From Burkholderiales bacterium (GTDB taxonomy: Bacteria; Pseudomonadota; Gammaproteobacteria; Burkholderiales; Burkholderiaceae_C): 11,688 nucleotides of DNA. Positions 1 to 7,232 of the stretch are shown here, in pieces (position 1 is the first letter of the stretch; every line of letters begins with the position of its first letter). The translations under genes and the position numbers were made by a program. Below the pieces are notes generated by a model, which was given only the letters and a program-made list of their open reading frames with translations, was not told the origin of the DNA and searched no databases. The DNA is taken from positions 1 through 11,688 of the forward strand of contig CANHOE010000047.1 in NCBI GenBank assembly GCA_947462175.1, written 5' to 3'.

Positions 1-146
1 AAGGCGCCCAAAGTGCCGACAGCGCGCTGGCGCAGCCGCCGGAAGCTCATCGTGCGCTGTTCGTTCTCACCTTCGATGAAAGTGATCTGGCGATCCTCGC
101 GCACGTCTGCCGGCAGGATTGCGTTGAGTGTCTCGAAAGGCAGCAT
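1..146 (-). CDS. Acyl-AMP ligase / acyl-CoA synthetase family protein, N-terminus only
   Basis: Only the first 48 codons lie in the window; the gene continues past position 1. The ATG is at 146-144. The peptide begins MLPFETLNAIL and contains TFIEGENEQRTMSFRRLRQRA. This pattern (F-I-E/D-G-E, then a short strand and S/T-F-x-x-L-x-x-R-A) is typical of the N-terminus of AMP-binding adenylating enzymes, especially fatty acyl-AMP ligases and long-chain acyl-CoA/ACP synthetases. Such enzymes activate a fatty acid with ATP and pass it to CoA or to a carrier-protein thiol. The start lies 11 bp after the P450 stop on the same strand, so the two are probably cotranscribed. The catalytic motifs are outside the window, so FAAL, acyl-ACP synthetase and acyl-CoA ligase cannot be separated. 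The nearby phosphopantetheinyl transferase makes a carrier-protein partner plausible. Confidence 0.72.
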   Translation of the reverse strand, partial: MLPFETLNAILPADVREDRQITFIEGENEQRTMSFRRLRQRAVGTLGA

Positions 147-157
147 GGGATTCGTTT

Positions 158-1462
158 TCAGCGCGCCACAAGACGCATGTGGAGATCGTGACGCGAGCGC
201 AGGTTGACCTGGAATTCTGCCGCGGGTGGAACGGTGCCGTCGTATCGCAACTGGAATCGATCAGCGACCATGGCGAGGTGCATCGTCATCTCGGCCATCG
301 CGAAGGTGGCGCCGATGCAGTACCGCGGTCCCGCGGAAAACGGCAAGTAGGCAAAACGATGGCGAGCATCGACCGCGGCGGGCTCGAAGCGCAGTGGATC
401 GAAGACTTCGGGCTGGTCCCAGTGCGCGGTCTGGCGGTGCAGCATGTAGGGGCATATGAAGACATCGGTGCCTGCCGGTACGTGAAAGCCGCCCAGCACG
501 TCATCGGCCAGAGCGCGGCGGGTGAACAACCAACCCGGTGGATAAAGGCGCAAGGCTTCCTGCAGTACCTGCTCGACGTAAGGCGGCGTAGCTGAGGGCT
601 CCTCCGAAGGCCCCGAGGCCGGTGCAGTTTCGGCGATGGCCGAGTGCAGCCGGGCTTCGACCTGCGGGTTCTGTGACAGCAGATACCAGGTCCAGTTGAG
701 GGCGCTGGCGGTGGTCTCGTGGCCAGCCACGATCAGCGTCATCAGTTCGTCCAGCAAGGCGCGGTCGGGCATCGCTTCGCCCGTGTCACGGTCGCGCACC
801 TCCATCAGCGTGGACAGCAGGTCCATCTCGATGCGCTGCTCCTGGCGCCGGGCCGCGATCATGTTCAGCACATGGTGGGTCAGCGCTCGGAATCTCGCGG
901 CGAAGGGCAGGTCGCGCCGTGTCTCGCTGGTCAGCAGATCGAACGGGTTGCAGCCCTTGACGTCGATCAGGCGATCGAGGTCGGTGCCGAACAATGCGCG
1001 CAGCACGATGTTCAGCGCCAGTTCGCTCAGGTCGTGCGTCAGATTCACGGGTTCGTCGCGTGCCGCATGGCCGCTCCAGCGGTCGATCAGGTCGACATTG
1101 GCTTGGTGCATCAGCGCAGAGAAGCTGCGGATCACCTGACTGTGGAATGCCGGCTGCACCAGGCGCCGCTGCCTCGACCACAGCTCACCCTCGCTGGCCA
1201 TCAGCCCGTTTCCAAGCAGCACGCGAACGCGCTCGATGCCAATGCCCTTGATGTAGTTGCCCCGGTTTGTCTGCAACACGCGACGGATGTCGTCGGCGTT
1301 CAGGATCACCAGGCTGTCGTTGCTGCGGCTTTGCGAGATGAGGCGAAAGGTGTCGCCATAGCGCTGCGACAGTTCGAACAGCAGGCTTGCGCTTTCGTCG
1401 TTGGCGTCAAGGTCGTGGCGCTCTGATGGGCCGGGGGCCTGCACTTCCTGAACCATAATCAT
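158..1462 (-). CDS. Soluble cytochrome P450 (lipid-hydroxylase-like)
   Basis: A 434-residue heme-thiolate monooxygenase of normal bacterial length. Visible motifs in order: C-helix WSRQRRLVQPAFH (95-107); I-helix oxygen-activation motif AGHETT (246-251); K-helix E-A-L-R (302-305); and the heme loop FSAGPRYCIG (375-384), whose Cys382 would be the axial heme ligand. No N-terminal membrane anchor is present, so it should be cytosolic and depend on separate redox partners, none of which is in the window. The general look (YPPGW after ExxR, long meander, AGHETT) resembles fatty-acid and lipid hydroxylases of the CYP4/CYP102/CYP110 type, but the substrate is inferred only. Two in-frame ATGs (1462 and 1456) are possible starts, with no strong ribosome site for either. 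It is followed after 11 bp by the acyl-AMP ligase, so it probably acts on a lipid chain made by this locus. Confidence 0.95.
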   Translation of the reverse strand: MIMVQEVQAPGPSERHDLDANDESASLLFELSQRYGDTFRLISQSRSNDSLVILNADDIRRVLQTNRGNYIKGIGIERVRVLLGNGLMASEGELWSRQRRLVQPAFHSQVIRSFSALMHQANVDLIDRWSGHAARDEPVNLTHDLSELALNIVLRALFGTDLDRLIDVKGCNPFDLLTSETRRDLPFAARFRALTHHVLNMIAARRQEQRIEMDLLSTLMEVRDRDTGEAMPDRALLDELMTLIVAGHETTASALNWTWYLLSQNPQVEARLHSAIAETAPASGPSEEPSATPPYVEQVLQEALRLYPPGWLFTRRALADDVLGGFHVPAGTDVFICPYMLHRQTAHWDQPEVFDPLRFEPAAVDARHRFAYLPFSAGPRYCIGATFAMAEMTMHLAMVADRFQLRYDGTVPPAAEFQVNLRSRHDLHMRLVAR

Positions 1463-1513
1463 TTTCTGTTTCGACCCTCAAATTGTGTCACGCACACGAC
1501 AGGCGCCCCTGCG
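1463..1513. promoter_or_regulatory. Short divergent intergenic region between P450 and PPTase operons
   Basis: These 51 bp must hold the 5' signals for the P450/acyl-ligase operon (minus) and probably the PPTase/cytidylyltransferase operon (plus). The stretch is locally more AT-rich (1461-1486) than its surroundings. I see no convincing -35/-10 pair on either strand. A short inverted repeat (GTGT at 1486, ACAC at 1495) is too small to call an operator. The call rests on geometry alone. Confidence 0.35.
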
Positions 1514-2194
1514 ATGACCGTGTCTGTGCTCATCACCTCTGAGTTCGCGTTGTCGCCCGCTCTCGAAGCTCAGTGGCTGGCGAGCTTGCCGCTGCCGCGA
1601 CGCATGCAGATTGGCGCTTGGCCCGACGCGCAAGCGCGCCATCGCTCGCTGGTCGGCAGCCGCTTGCTGGACCATGGGTTGCGGCGACTCGGTTACGGGG
1701 ACGATGCACTGGCCACGCTGCGCTATGCAACGAATTCCCGGCCGACGCTGGCGTTGCCGGTCAGCTTCAGCCTGTCCCATTGCGATGGGCGCATTGTCTG
1801 TGCGCTGTCAACGCAGGGCGCGGTCGGCATCGATGTCGAGGCGCTGGGTGGTCTGATCGCTGGAGACTTTCATCTATACCTCAGTGCTGCTGAACGCGCT
1901 TGGGCCGGGCGCAGCACCCGTCGCTTCTATTCGGTGTGGACCCGAAAGGAGGCCGTGGCCAAAGCGGCCAGCCAGCGGGGTTTGCGCGATGTGGCCCGGG
2001 TCGACACGACGCACGGTGAGAACCTCGCTGCCTTTGCCGGCAAGCTGTGGCACACCGCCAGCGTGCCCGTTGGCCGGCGTCACGTGGCCCACCTGGCGCT
2101 GGCGGAGGTGCCTCGCCAACTGAGCTTTCATCGCGTCGCCAGGTCGGCGTTTGAACGTGACACCGCGCTCACGTTCTCGGGCACGGTACGGTAA
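1514..2194 (+). CDS. 4'-phosphopantetheinyl transferase, Sfp type
   Basis: This 226-residue protein should transfer the phosphopantetheine arm of CoA to a serine of an acyl or peptidyl carrier protein, converting apo to holo carrier. The diagnostic motifs are present: SFSLSHCDG (84-92, CoA-binding region), GIDVE (105-109, Mg-binding Asp107 and Glu109) and WTRKEAVAKA (142-151, with catalytic-region Trp142, Lys145, Glu146, Lys150). The length fits the monomeric Sfp/Gsp class rather than the short AcpS class. The ATG at 1514 gives a normal N-terminus, with only a weak AGG upstream. It is transcribed away from the P450/acyl-ligase operon and is followed after 23 bp by a cytidylyltransferase. A locus-encoded PPTase implies a dedicated carrier protein, probably outside the window near the acyl-AMP ligase. 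Confidence 0.93.
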   Translation: MTVSVLITSEFALSPALEAQWLASLPLPRRMQIGAWPDAQARHRSLVGSRLLDHGLRRLGYGDDALATLRYATNSRPTLALPVSFSLSHCDGRIVCALSTQGAVGIDVEALGGLIAGDFHLYLSAAERAWAGRSTRRFYSVWTRKEAVAKAASQRGLRDVARVDTTHGENLAAFAGKLWHTASVPVGRRHVAHLALAEVPRQLSFHRVARSAFERDTALTFSGTVR

Positions 2195-2217
2195 GCTCGC
2201 CGTTTGATTAACCTTCT

Positions 2218-3006
2218 GTGAAAGTCAGCATCGTGACCAGACCCCACCGCGCGATCATCCTGAGTGCCGGACAAGGCAGCCGCCTGCTGCCATTGACGGA
2301 GCAGATGCCCAAGTGCCTGATCGATCTGGGGGGGCGCAGCATGCTGGAATGGCAGTTGCGCGCGCTGGACGAGATGGGTGTCGCAGAGGCCGTGGTGGTG
2401 ACTGGGTTCTTTCCGGATCTGGTCGAAGCTGAGTTGAAGCGTGTGGCGCTGACCCAGTTGCGCGTTCGTACGCTTTACAACCCGTTCTATAAATTGGCCG
2501 ACAACCTGGCGAGTTGCTGGATGGCGCGCGACGAGCTGAGTGGCCCTTGCATGATCCTCAATGGCGACACGCTGTTCGAACCGGCCATCGCCGGCCGTCT
2601 GCTGGCCGCTCCCAGCGCGCCGATCACCGTCACCATCGATCGCAAGGCGACATATGACGCTGACGACATGAAGGTCGAGACCGACGGCGAGCGCCTTCGC
2701 GCAATTGGCAAGGCGCTGACCGCCGATCGCGTCAACGGCGAATCGATCGGTTTTCTCCGATTCGACGCAGATGGCGCGGCCTTGTTCGTCGCCGAACTCG
2801 AACGCACGATGCGCACCCCCGAAGGCCCAGGCCTGTGGTACCTCTCGGCCATCAATCGCCTCGCCAACGCGGGTGCCGATGTACGAGTCGTCTCTATCGA
2901 AGGACTGCAGTGGGGCGAACTCGATTTCCCGGCCGACCTGGTTCAGGTGCGGGAATTGGCGTCGACCTGGAGCGTCGAGAAGCAGTCTGCACCGGTCACG
3001 GCCTGA
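2218..3006 (+). CDS. Phospho-alcohol cytidylyltransferase-like NTP transferase (LicC/IPCT type)
   Basis: A 262-residue GT-A-fold nucleotidyltransferase. Visible motifs: signature loop SAGQGSRLLPLT with PK (16-32; Arg22 and Lys32 typical of catalysis), a YNPFYKLADNLASCW segment (87-101), NGD metal site (115-117), DADDMKV (147-153), GESIGF (174-179) and WGELD (232-236). The N-P-x5-N-L-x-S/C-x-W segment and the W-x-E-x-D end resemble choline-phosphate (LicC) and inositol-1-phosphate cytidylyltransferases more than glucose-1-phosphate enzymes. The product is therefore probably a CDP-alcohol or similar NDP-head group, which the CDP-alcohol phosphatidyltransferases nearby could use. The start is uncertain: GTG 2218 or GTG 2233 (giving MTRPHRAIIL, closer to the usual beginning of the fold); neither has a clear ribosome site. 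The substrate alcohol cannot be read from the sequence. Confidence 0.87.
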   Translation: MKVSIVTRPHRAIILSAGQGSRLLPLTEQMPKCLIDLGGRSMLEWQLRALDEMGVAEAVVVTGFFPDLVEAELKRVALTQLRVRTLYNPFYKLADNLASCWMARDELSGPCMILNGDTLFEPAIAGRLLAAPSAPITVTIDRKATYDADDMKVETDGERLRAIGKALTADRVNGESIGFLRFDADGAALFVAELERTMRTPEGPGLWYLSAINRLANAGADVRVVSIEGLQWGELDFPADLVQVRELASTWSVEKQSAPVTA

Positions 3007-3028
3007 GGGGCTGGATTCGACCGCCGCG

Positions 3029-3057
3029 ACGCCACGCGATGGCGGCAGCAGTGGCGT
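3029..3057. terminator. Possible bidirectional hairpin between convergent genes
   Basis: The 53-bp gap between two convergent genes holds a perfect 7-bp inverted repeat: ACGCCAC at 3029-3035 and GTGGCGT at 3051-3057, with a 15-nt loop. A competing smaller stem, CGCCA/TGGCG, lies at 3030-3044. Its position fits a shared terminator, but there is no T-tract on either side, so it would not be a classical intrinsic terminator. It may be chance in GC-rich DNA. Confidence 0.3.
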
Positions 3058-3059
3058 GC

Positions 3060-3836
3060 TTACCGGTTGACGAGTTCTCGCGCCAGATCCAGATCTGCGG
3101 GCTTGTCCACATCGATGGCGGCTCGTCCATCGCGCAGTGTGACGATGGCGAGCCGCGCGCCGCCAGCCAGCGCGCCCAGACGTGTGGCCGCCGCCGACAG
3201 CGTCAGTTGACCCAGGCGGTAGCGCAATGCAAACAGCCAGCCCAGGCGCTGCATCATCCGAAGCGGGTCCTTGCGATGGCGCTCCAGCTCGCTCCAAAGC
3301 TCAACCACGCCCGCCGCCGCGGGGCGTGCCATCAGGAACAGATTGCAGCCGGAGTAATCGCCATCTGCAAACCGCAGCCAGGTTCGCCTCGTGTGTGGTG
3401 CTGCCGCCTCGACCGCAGCGCGCTCGGCCAGTGCGGCCGTGACGTCGGCGTCGGCGGGGCAAGCGGCTAGAAATTCCGTGAGCCAGGCCGTCTCCAGCAG
3501 GGCGTGGTCGGCGGTGGTGACCAGCAGCGGGACACCCAAGGCGGCAAGTGCTGCAGCGACAGAGGCGCTGGGCCCCGAGGCCGTGGACATCGTCGACAGT
3601 GGCTTGCCAAGCGCCGCAGATTGCAAGCCCGCCAGTCCGCTGAGCAACTCGGGTTGGTCGATCGCGACGACGATGCGCGTGACCTCTGGCACCGCAGCGA
3701 GGGCGCTGACCACGCGTTCGATCATCGTGCGTCCGCCCACCTCGATCAGCGCCTTGTGACTGACGCCCGCATGGGCGGCCATCGGGTCTCCACCGCTGCG
3801 CGTGCCGGCCAGCACCAGCGCTGTCAGCTGCTTCAC
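3060..3836 (-). CDS. MobA-like NTP transferase
   Basis: 258 residues from the GTG at 3836. The N-terminus LVLAGTRSGGDPMA followed by SHKALIEVGGRTMIERV (26-42) is the glycine-rich nucleotide loop plus the Lys/dimer motif of MobA-like GT-A nucleotidyltransferases. TTAD (107-110) is the likely metal aspartate, YSGCNLFL (161-168) an acceptor-site G-x-N motif, and IDVDKPADL (241-249) the typical C-terminal end. The gene overlaps the stop of the upstream acyltransferase in a GTGA arrangement, which favours start 3836 over the in-frame GTG at 3848. As the last gene of the long minus-strand operon it probably makes an NDP-activated head group for the phosphatidyltransferase two genes upstream. Molybdopterin guanylyl transfer is unlikely, because the loop differs and no molybdenum-cofactor genes are near. 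The exact substrate is unknown. Confidence 0.85.
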   Translation of the reverse strand: MKQLTALVLAGTRSGGDPMAAHAGVSHKALIEVGGRTMIERVVSALAAVPEVTRIVVAIDQPELLSGLAGLQSAALGKPLSTMSTASGPSASVAAALAALGVPLLVTTADHALLETAWLTEFLAACPADADVTAALAERAAVEAAAPHTRRTWLRFADGDYSGCNLFLMARPAAAGVVELWSELERHRKDPLRMMQRLGWLFALRYRLGQLTLSAAATRLGALAGGARLAIVTLRDGRAAIDVDKPADLDLARELVNR

Positions 3837-4960
3837 GGCGCAAGCCACTTGTCGAAGACGCGGTAGGTCTTGTACGGCTTGGCCCCGAGCGCTTCAATGA
3901 CGTGTCGCATGGGCCGGTTGTCCTCGAGGATCCACGACAACTCGACCTGGCGCACGCCCTTGGCGCGCAACCCCTTTCGCAGCGAATCGATGACGAGGAA
4001 TGGCGCCAGCCCGCCGGCCATGCTGCCGCTGAAGCTGCGCCGGATGCCCATCAGTGGCACCCGCGCGGTGCGTGCGCCGCCCTTCATGCGCCACAGCAGC
4101 TTCAGCCAGTTGAAGGGAAGCAGCCGGCCGTTGAAATCGGCGATCAACTCGTTCAGGTTGGGCAGTGCGATGCCGAAGCCGACCGCCTCGCCGTTCATCT
4201 CGACGATCGCGACGCACGTCGGGTCGATCAGCATCTTCATGCTCTTGGCCATGTGCGCAATCTCGGCCTTCGTGAAGGCGATGAAGCCCCAGTTCTGCGA
4301 CCATGCGTCATTGAAGATCGCGGTGACGGTGTCGAACTCTTCGAGGTAGCGCGACTTGTCGAGGTGACGCACGGTCAGTGCCTGTGCCGTGCGGCTGTCG
4401 ATCTTGCGGCGGGCCGCGCGCGGCAGCTCGTGATCCATGTCGTACATGTAGGCGATCAGGTCTTTCGCCTTGGCATAGCCCAGGGCCTCGATCCGCGCTG
4501 CGGCATAGCTGGGGTCATGGCCCATCAGCATCACCGGCGGGGTGTCGAAGCCATCGATGAGCACCCCGGTCTCTTCGTTGATCGACAGGTTGAACGGCCC
4601 CATGATCTTGCGCTTGCCCCGCGCATGCAGCCATCCCTCGGCGGCGGCGAAGAGTGCCGCAAACACCTCCCCATCGTCCTCGGCGGCGATCATGCCGAAG
4701 TGGCCGACATCGGGGTCCGTCACCAATTGGTCAATCTGTGCGCTGATGCGTCCGACATCGCGTCCGTCGCGGCGCGCCAGCCAGAATTGCGTCTCGGCAT
4801 GCTGGAAATACGGATTCTTCGCAGGAGACAGTGCCTCTCGACGTTCCAGCACCAAGGGGACCACGTACGCGGGGTCACTGGCATACAAGCGGCCCGGCAA
4901 CGTGATGAAGCGGTCGAGCGTGGCCGGGTCGGTGACCGGCAGGATTTCCAGGCCGCTCAT
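3833..4960 (-). CDS. YghO / bacterial ceramide synthase (BcerS)-like GNAT N-acyltransferase
   Basis: 375 residues beginning MSGLEILPV. The ATG (4960-4958) shares a base with the stop of the upstream gene (TGATG), which fixes the start; the frame stays open upstream to about 5314 but that part is antisense-like shadow. Features: a conserved N-terminal block with YASDPAYVVPL (26-36) and NPYFQHAETQFWLAR (49-63), a central IMGPFNLSINEETGVLIDGF (119-138) and NWGFIAFT (223-230), and a C-terminal acyl-CoA N-acyltransferase half ending ELSWILEDNRPMRHVIEALG (340-359) then KTYRVFDK. This order matches the family containing E. coli YghO and the Caulobacter bacterial ceramide synthase, a GNAT-fold enzyme that N-acylates a sphingoid base. 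Related genes are often mislabelled dATP pyrophosphohydrolase. The lipid substrate here is inferred from family and neighbours; another long-chain amine is possible. Confidence 0.82.
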   Translation of the reverse strand: MSGLEILPVTDPATLDRFITLPGRLYASDPAYVVPLVLERREALSPAKNPYFQHAETQFWLARRDGRDVGRISAQIDQLVTDPDVGHFGMIAAEDDGEVFAALFAAAEGWLHARGKRKIMGPFNLSINEETGVLIDGFDTPPVMLMGHDPSYAAARIEALGYAKAKDLIAYMYDMDHELPRAARRKIDSRTAQALTVRHLDKSRYLEEFDTVTAIFNDAWSQNWGFIAFTKAEIAHMAKSMKMLIDPTCVAIVEMNGEAVGFGIALPNLNELIADFNGRLLPFNWLKLLWRMKGGARTARVPLMGIRRSFSGSMAGGLAPFLVIDSLRKGLRAKGVRQVELSWILEDNRPMRHVIEALGAKPYKTYRVFDKWLAP

Positions 4961-6171
4961 CAAGCCATCGGGCGCACCGGCTCGCGGACGAGGTATCCGA
5001 GCCAAAGCGTGCGACTGGTGTGCCAAGCAAACGTCAAGCCCTGCCACGCGGTGATGATGTACAGACCTGCGGGGCCGACACCCAGCAGGAGGCTGAACGC
5101 CATGATGGTCATCGTGATGTTGCGCCGTGCAATGAAGCTGCGCACCACGCCGTCCAGCGGCGTCGCTGCGTGAAGGGTAAAGCCAAGGCGCCGCTTGGCG
5201 AGTGCGAGGATGAGGCGATCCGCGACATAGAAGGCAATCAGCCAGAGCGCCGCCTGATACAACGGATTGTCGGCGCTGTGAGCGCCCAAGCCCAACGCAA
5301 AGGCGAAGTACCAAAATGGCGGATGTACTTGATCGAGGCCGTGGTCGAGGACGTTGCCGATCTCCGAAGAAGTGAGCGTCAGCCGCGCCAGCTTGCCGTC
5401 CACGCTATCGAGCACGCTCATGCCGTAAGCGCACACGAAGCCGATGAAGAAATCACCTGCGGCGAACAAAGGAACTGCAGCGATGGCGAGCAGAATCGAC
5501 AGCACCGTCACCGCATTCGGATGAATGTTCAGGCGCACGCACAAACGGACCAACGGCCATACCAGCGGCGGATAGACGTAGCGCGTCAGCAGATCGGTCG
5601 AGCCCTTGTAGTTGTCCCAGAACATCTGGCGCTCGAGGCGACGCCGTTCATCAGCGTCATTCACCGCGTACAACCAGTAGGGCAGTGAGCGCCGCAACTT
5701 GTTGATGTAAGACGGAAAGTCGGCTTCGTCAAGCAGCGAGATGCGCCCGGTGGCAAGCAACGCATCGGCGACTTCACACAATGTGCGTGCGTCTGCCGGA
5801 ATAGATTCGGCCAGTTCTGGCTGCAAACGCATTGCGACGGCTCGCTTCGCACCATCGCCGCGCGCGGCGATGCAGGCGCGCGTGGTGTCAGAGCCAAGAA
5901 AGGCGATCAGTCGCGGATCGATCACATTGGCGCCGTCGAGTGCGACCAATGGGCCGCCAGCCAGTGCCTGACGCAGGCGGCTGCCCAGCGGTGCGGTCGT
6001 GGTCTCGATCTGTGCGCCCGACCAGATGTGTGATGTCGCATCAGGCCCGGACAGGACAATGCGGGTGCCGTCTGCGAGCGGGCCAACGCTGCGTTTCAGG
6101 CGCTCTATTGGCGGCAGACCGAAAAGCGTTTCGGCTTGTGCCGCTGAGTGGGTATCGATCCAGAGATTCAT
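4960..6171 (-). CDS. CDP-alcohol phosphatidyltransferase with N-terminal degenerate nucleotidyltransferase-like region
   Basis: 403 residues from ATG 6171, which overlaps the LptG stop as ATGA; an in-frame start at 6198 would intrude into lptG and is less likely. The C-terminal half is an integral-membrane CDP-OH-P transferase with the complete signature D255-x2-D258-G-x2-A262-R263-x8-G272-x3-D276-x3-D280, followed by HPPFW (283-287) and several hydrophobic helices. Such enzymes displace CMP from a CDP-alcohol (or CDP-diacylglycerol) with a hydroxyl acceptor to form a phosphodiester. The first ~180 residues are soluble and lack the G-x-G-T-R loop, but VALDGANVIDPRLIAFL (76-92) resembles the core strand of a nucleotidyltransferase, suggesting a relic domain like that of IPCT-DIPPS fusions. 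A YKGSTDLLT linker (188-196) joins the parts. The protein at 9995-11122 has the same architecture. Head group and acceptor are unknown; ceramide is a candidate because of the neighbouring BcerS-like gene. Confidence 0.9.
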   Translation of the reverse strand: MNLWIDTHSAAQAETLFGLPPIERLKRSVGPLADGTRIVLSGPDATSHIWSGAQIETTTAPLGSRLRQALAGGPLVALDGANVIDPRLIAFLGSDTTRACIAARGDGAKRAVAMRLQPELAESIPADARTLCEVADALLATGRISLLDEADFPSYINKLRRSLPYWLYAVNDADERRRLERQMFWDNYKGSTDLLTRYVYPPLVWPLVRLCVRLNIHPNAVTVLSILLAIAAVPLFAAGDFFIGFVCAYGMSVLDSVDGKLARLTLTSSEIGNVLDHGLDQVHPPFWYFAFALGLGAHSADNPLYQAALWLIAFYVADRLILALAKRRLGFTLHAATPLDGVVRSFIARRNITMTIMAFSLLLGVGPAGLYIITAWQGLTFAWHTSRTLWLGYLVREPVRPMA

Positions 6172-7232
6172 GGGCGCTCGCACGCCCGCAGGCGCCACAG
6201 TCCAATTGAGATGAACAACAAGGGTGCCGCCAGTGCCGTGATCGGCGGTGGGAGCTGACCACTGGACCCCAGCGAGGCCACGATGCCGTCGAACAGCAAG
6301 AAGCCCAGTCCCAGGGCCAGGGCGATCAACATCGCACCTCCGCCACCCCCACCGCGGGTGAGCGTGGCGGCCGTCGGCATCGCCAGCAGCAGCATGATGA
6401 ACACGACAAGCGGCGCTGCGAACGATCGATACAAAGCAGTTTGGTAATAGCTCAGAGGCTGTGACCCGACACGCGAACCGACGATCACATCGGCTAGCAT
6501 GATAGTGGATAAGTACGGCCGGGCCACGCCCAGGCGCAGCACCTCTTCGGGATGAAGGTTGGTCTGCCAGACGAGTGTGTCGTCATGGGTGCGCCGTATG
6601 CCCGTCGGCTCCACGCGAAGCTCGGTCACGTCCTCCAGATGCCACGCTCGACCATCCCATTGCGCGCGGGCTGCGCGCAGCCGCGAGGTCAGCAGCCCCG
6701 CCTCGCTCGCATAGACGCGAATGCCCTTCAACTGCAGCCCATCCGGGCTGATGCTGTCGATGGACACCAGCCCGCCGCGGGTGTGTGCCCACAGAGGTTT
6801 CTTGACTTCTTCGGCGGGCGCGCTCGCGTTCCACCATTGTTTCAAGGCAATCTCGGCATGCGGCAGGACCACCTGGACCAGGGCCACCTGCACCATGGTG
6901 AAGCACAGCAACACCGGCAGCAGATAGACGAGCATGCGCGTGAAGCTGACGCCACAGGCTCGCATGGCCGAGATTTCGAGCGTGCGCGCCATCGCATTCA
7001 GCGAAGTCATCGTTCCCAGCAGCACCGCCAGAGGCAGCGCCAGTCCCAGCTCAGCCGGCAAGCGCAGCATGGCGTAGTACAGCAGGCCGCCCACGCCCTG
7101 TCCGCGCTCGAAGATGTCGGTGGTCACGTCGAGCAACTCGAGCAACTGCATCATGGCCGTCAAGACCGCCAGCAAGGCCAGGATCTGGGTTCCGACGCGA
7201 CGGCACAGGTAAGCCTGCATCGTGCCGATCAT
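6168..7232 (-). CDS. lptG: LptG-like lipid export permease
   Basis: 354 residues, YjgP/YjgQ (LptF/LptG) family. Two hydrophobic stretches and a third helix precede a soluble, periplasmic beta-rich region of roughly residues 130-260, and three further membrane segments follow near the C-terminus, giving the usual 6-helix topology. The cytoplasmic LEISAMRACGVS segment (about 84-95) is the coupling-helix motif that contacts the ATPase LptB. A GGGGGG run precedes the penultimate helix. ATG 7232 is preceded at good spacing by GAAGGGG (7245-7239), better than the in-frame TTG at 7238. It is paired with an LptF-like gene upstream and its stop overlaps the phosphatidyltransferase start. LptFG normally extract lipopolysaccharide from the inner membrane. 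Embedded in a lipid-synthesis operon, this pair may be a paralogue for another lipid. No LptB, LptC or LptA is in the window. Confidence 0.9.
   Translation of the reverse strand: MIGTMQAYLCRRVGTQILALLAVLTAMMQLLELLDVTTDIFERGQGVGGLLYYAMLRLPAELGLALPLAVLLGTMTSLNAMARTLEISAMRACGVSFTRMLVYLLPVLLCFTMVQVALVQVVLPHAEIALKQWWNASAPAEEVKKPLWAHTRGGLVSIDSISPDGLQLKGIRVYASEAGLLTSRLRAARAQWDGRAWHLEDVTELRVEPTGIRRTHDDTLVWQTNLHPEEVLRLGVARPYLSTIMLADVIVGSRVGSQPLSYYQTALYRSFAAPLVVFIMLLLAMPTAATLTRGGGGGGAMLIALALGLGFLLFDGIVASLGSSGQLPPPITALAAPLLFISIGLWRLRACERP

Noticed and set aside
1486..1498. GTGT/ACAC inverted repeat as an operator in the divergent region
   Set aside because: Four-base arms are expected by chance.
2128..3297. 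Minus-strand open frame (389 codons) spanning the cytidylyltransferase and the convergent gene end
   Set aside because: It overlaps two genes with clear family motifs and shows none of its own.
3060..3836. MobA (molybdenum cofactor guanylyltransferase) proper
   Set aside because: The loop sequence differs, no other molybdenum-cofactor genes are near, and the operon context is lipid synthesis.
3902..5173. Long plus-strand open frame (423 codons) antisense to the acyltransferase and phosphotransferase
   Set aside because: It crosses two well-supported minus-strand genes, its translation is low-complexity (His, Arg, Gln rich) without recognisable motifs, and such frames are expected opposite GC-rich genes.
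4961..5314. N-terminal extension of the acyltransferase frame to 5314
   Set aside because: The extension lies inside the phosphotransferase gene and is not protein-like; the TGATG overlap and family-typical MSGLEILPV start support 4960.
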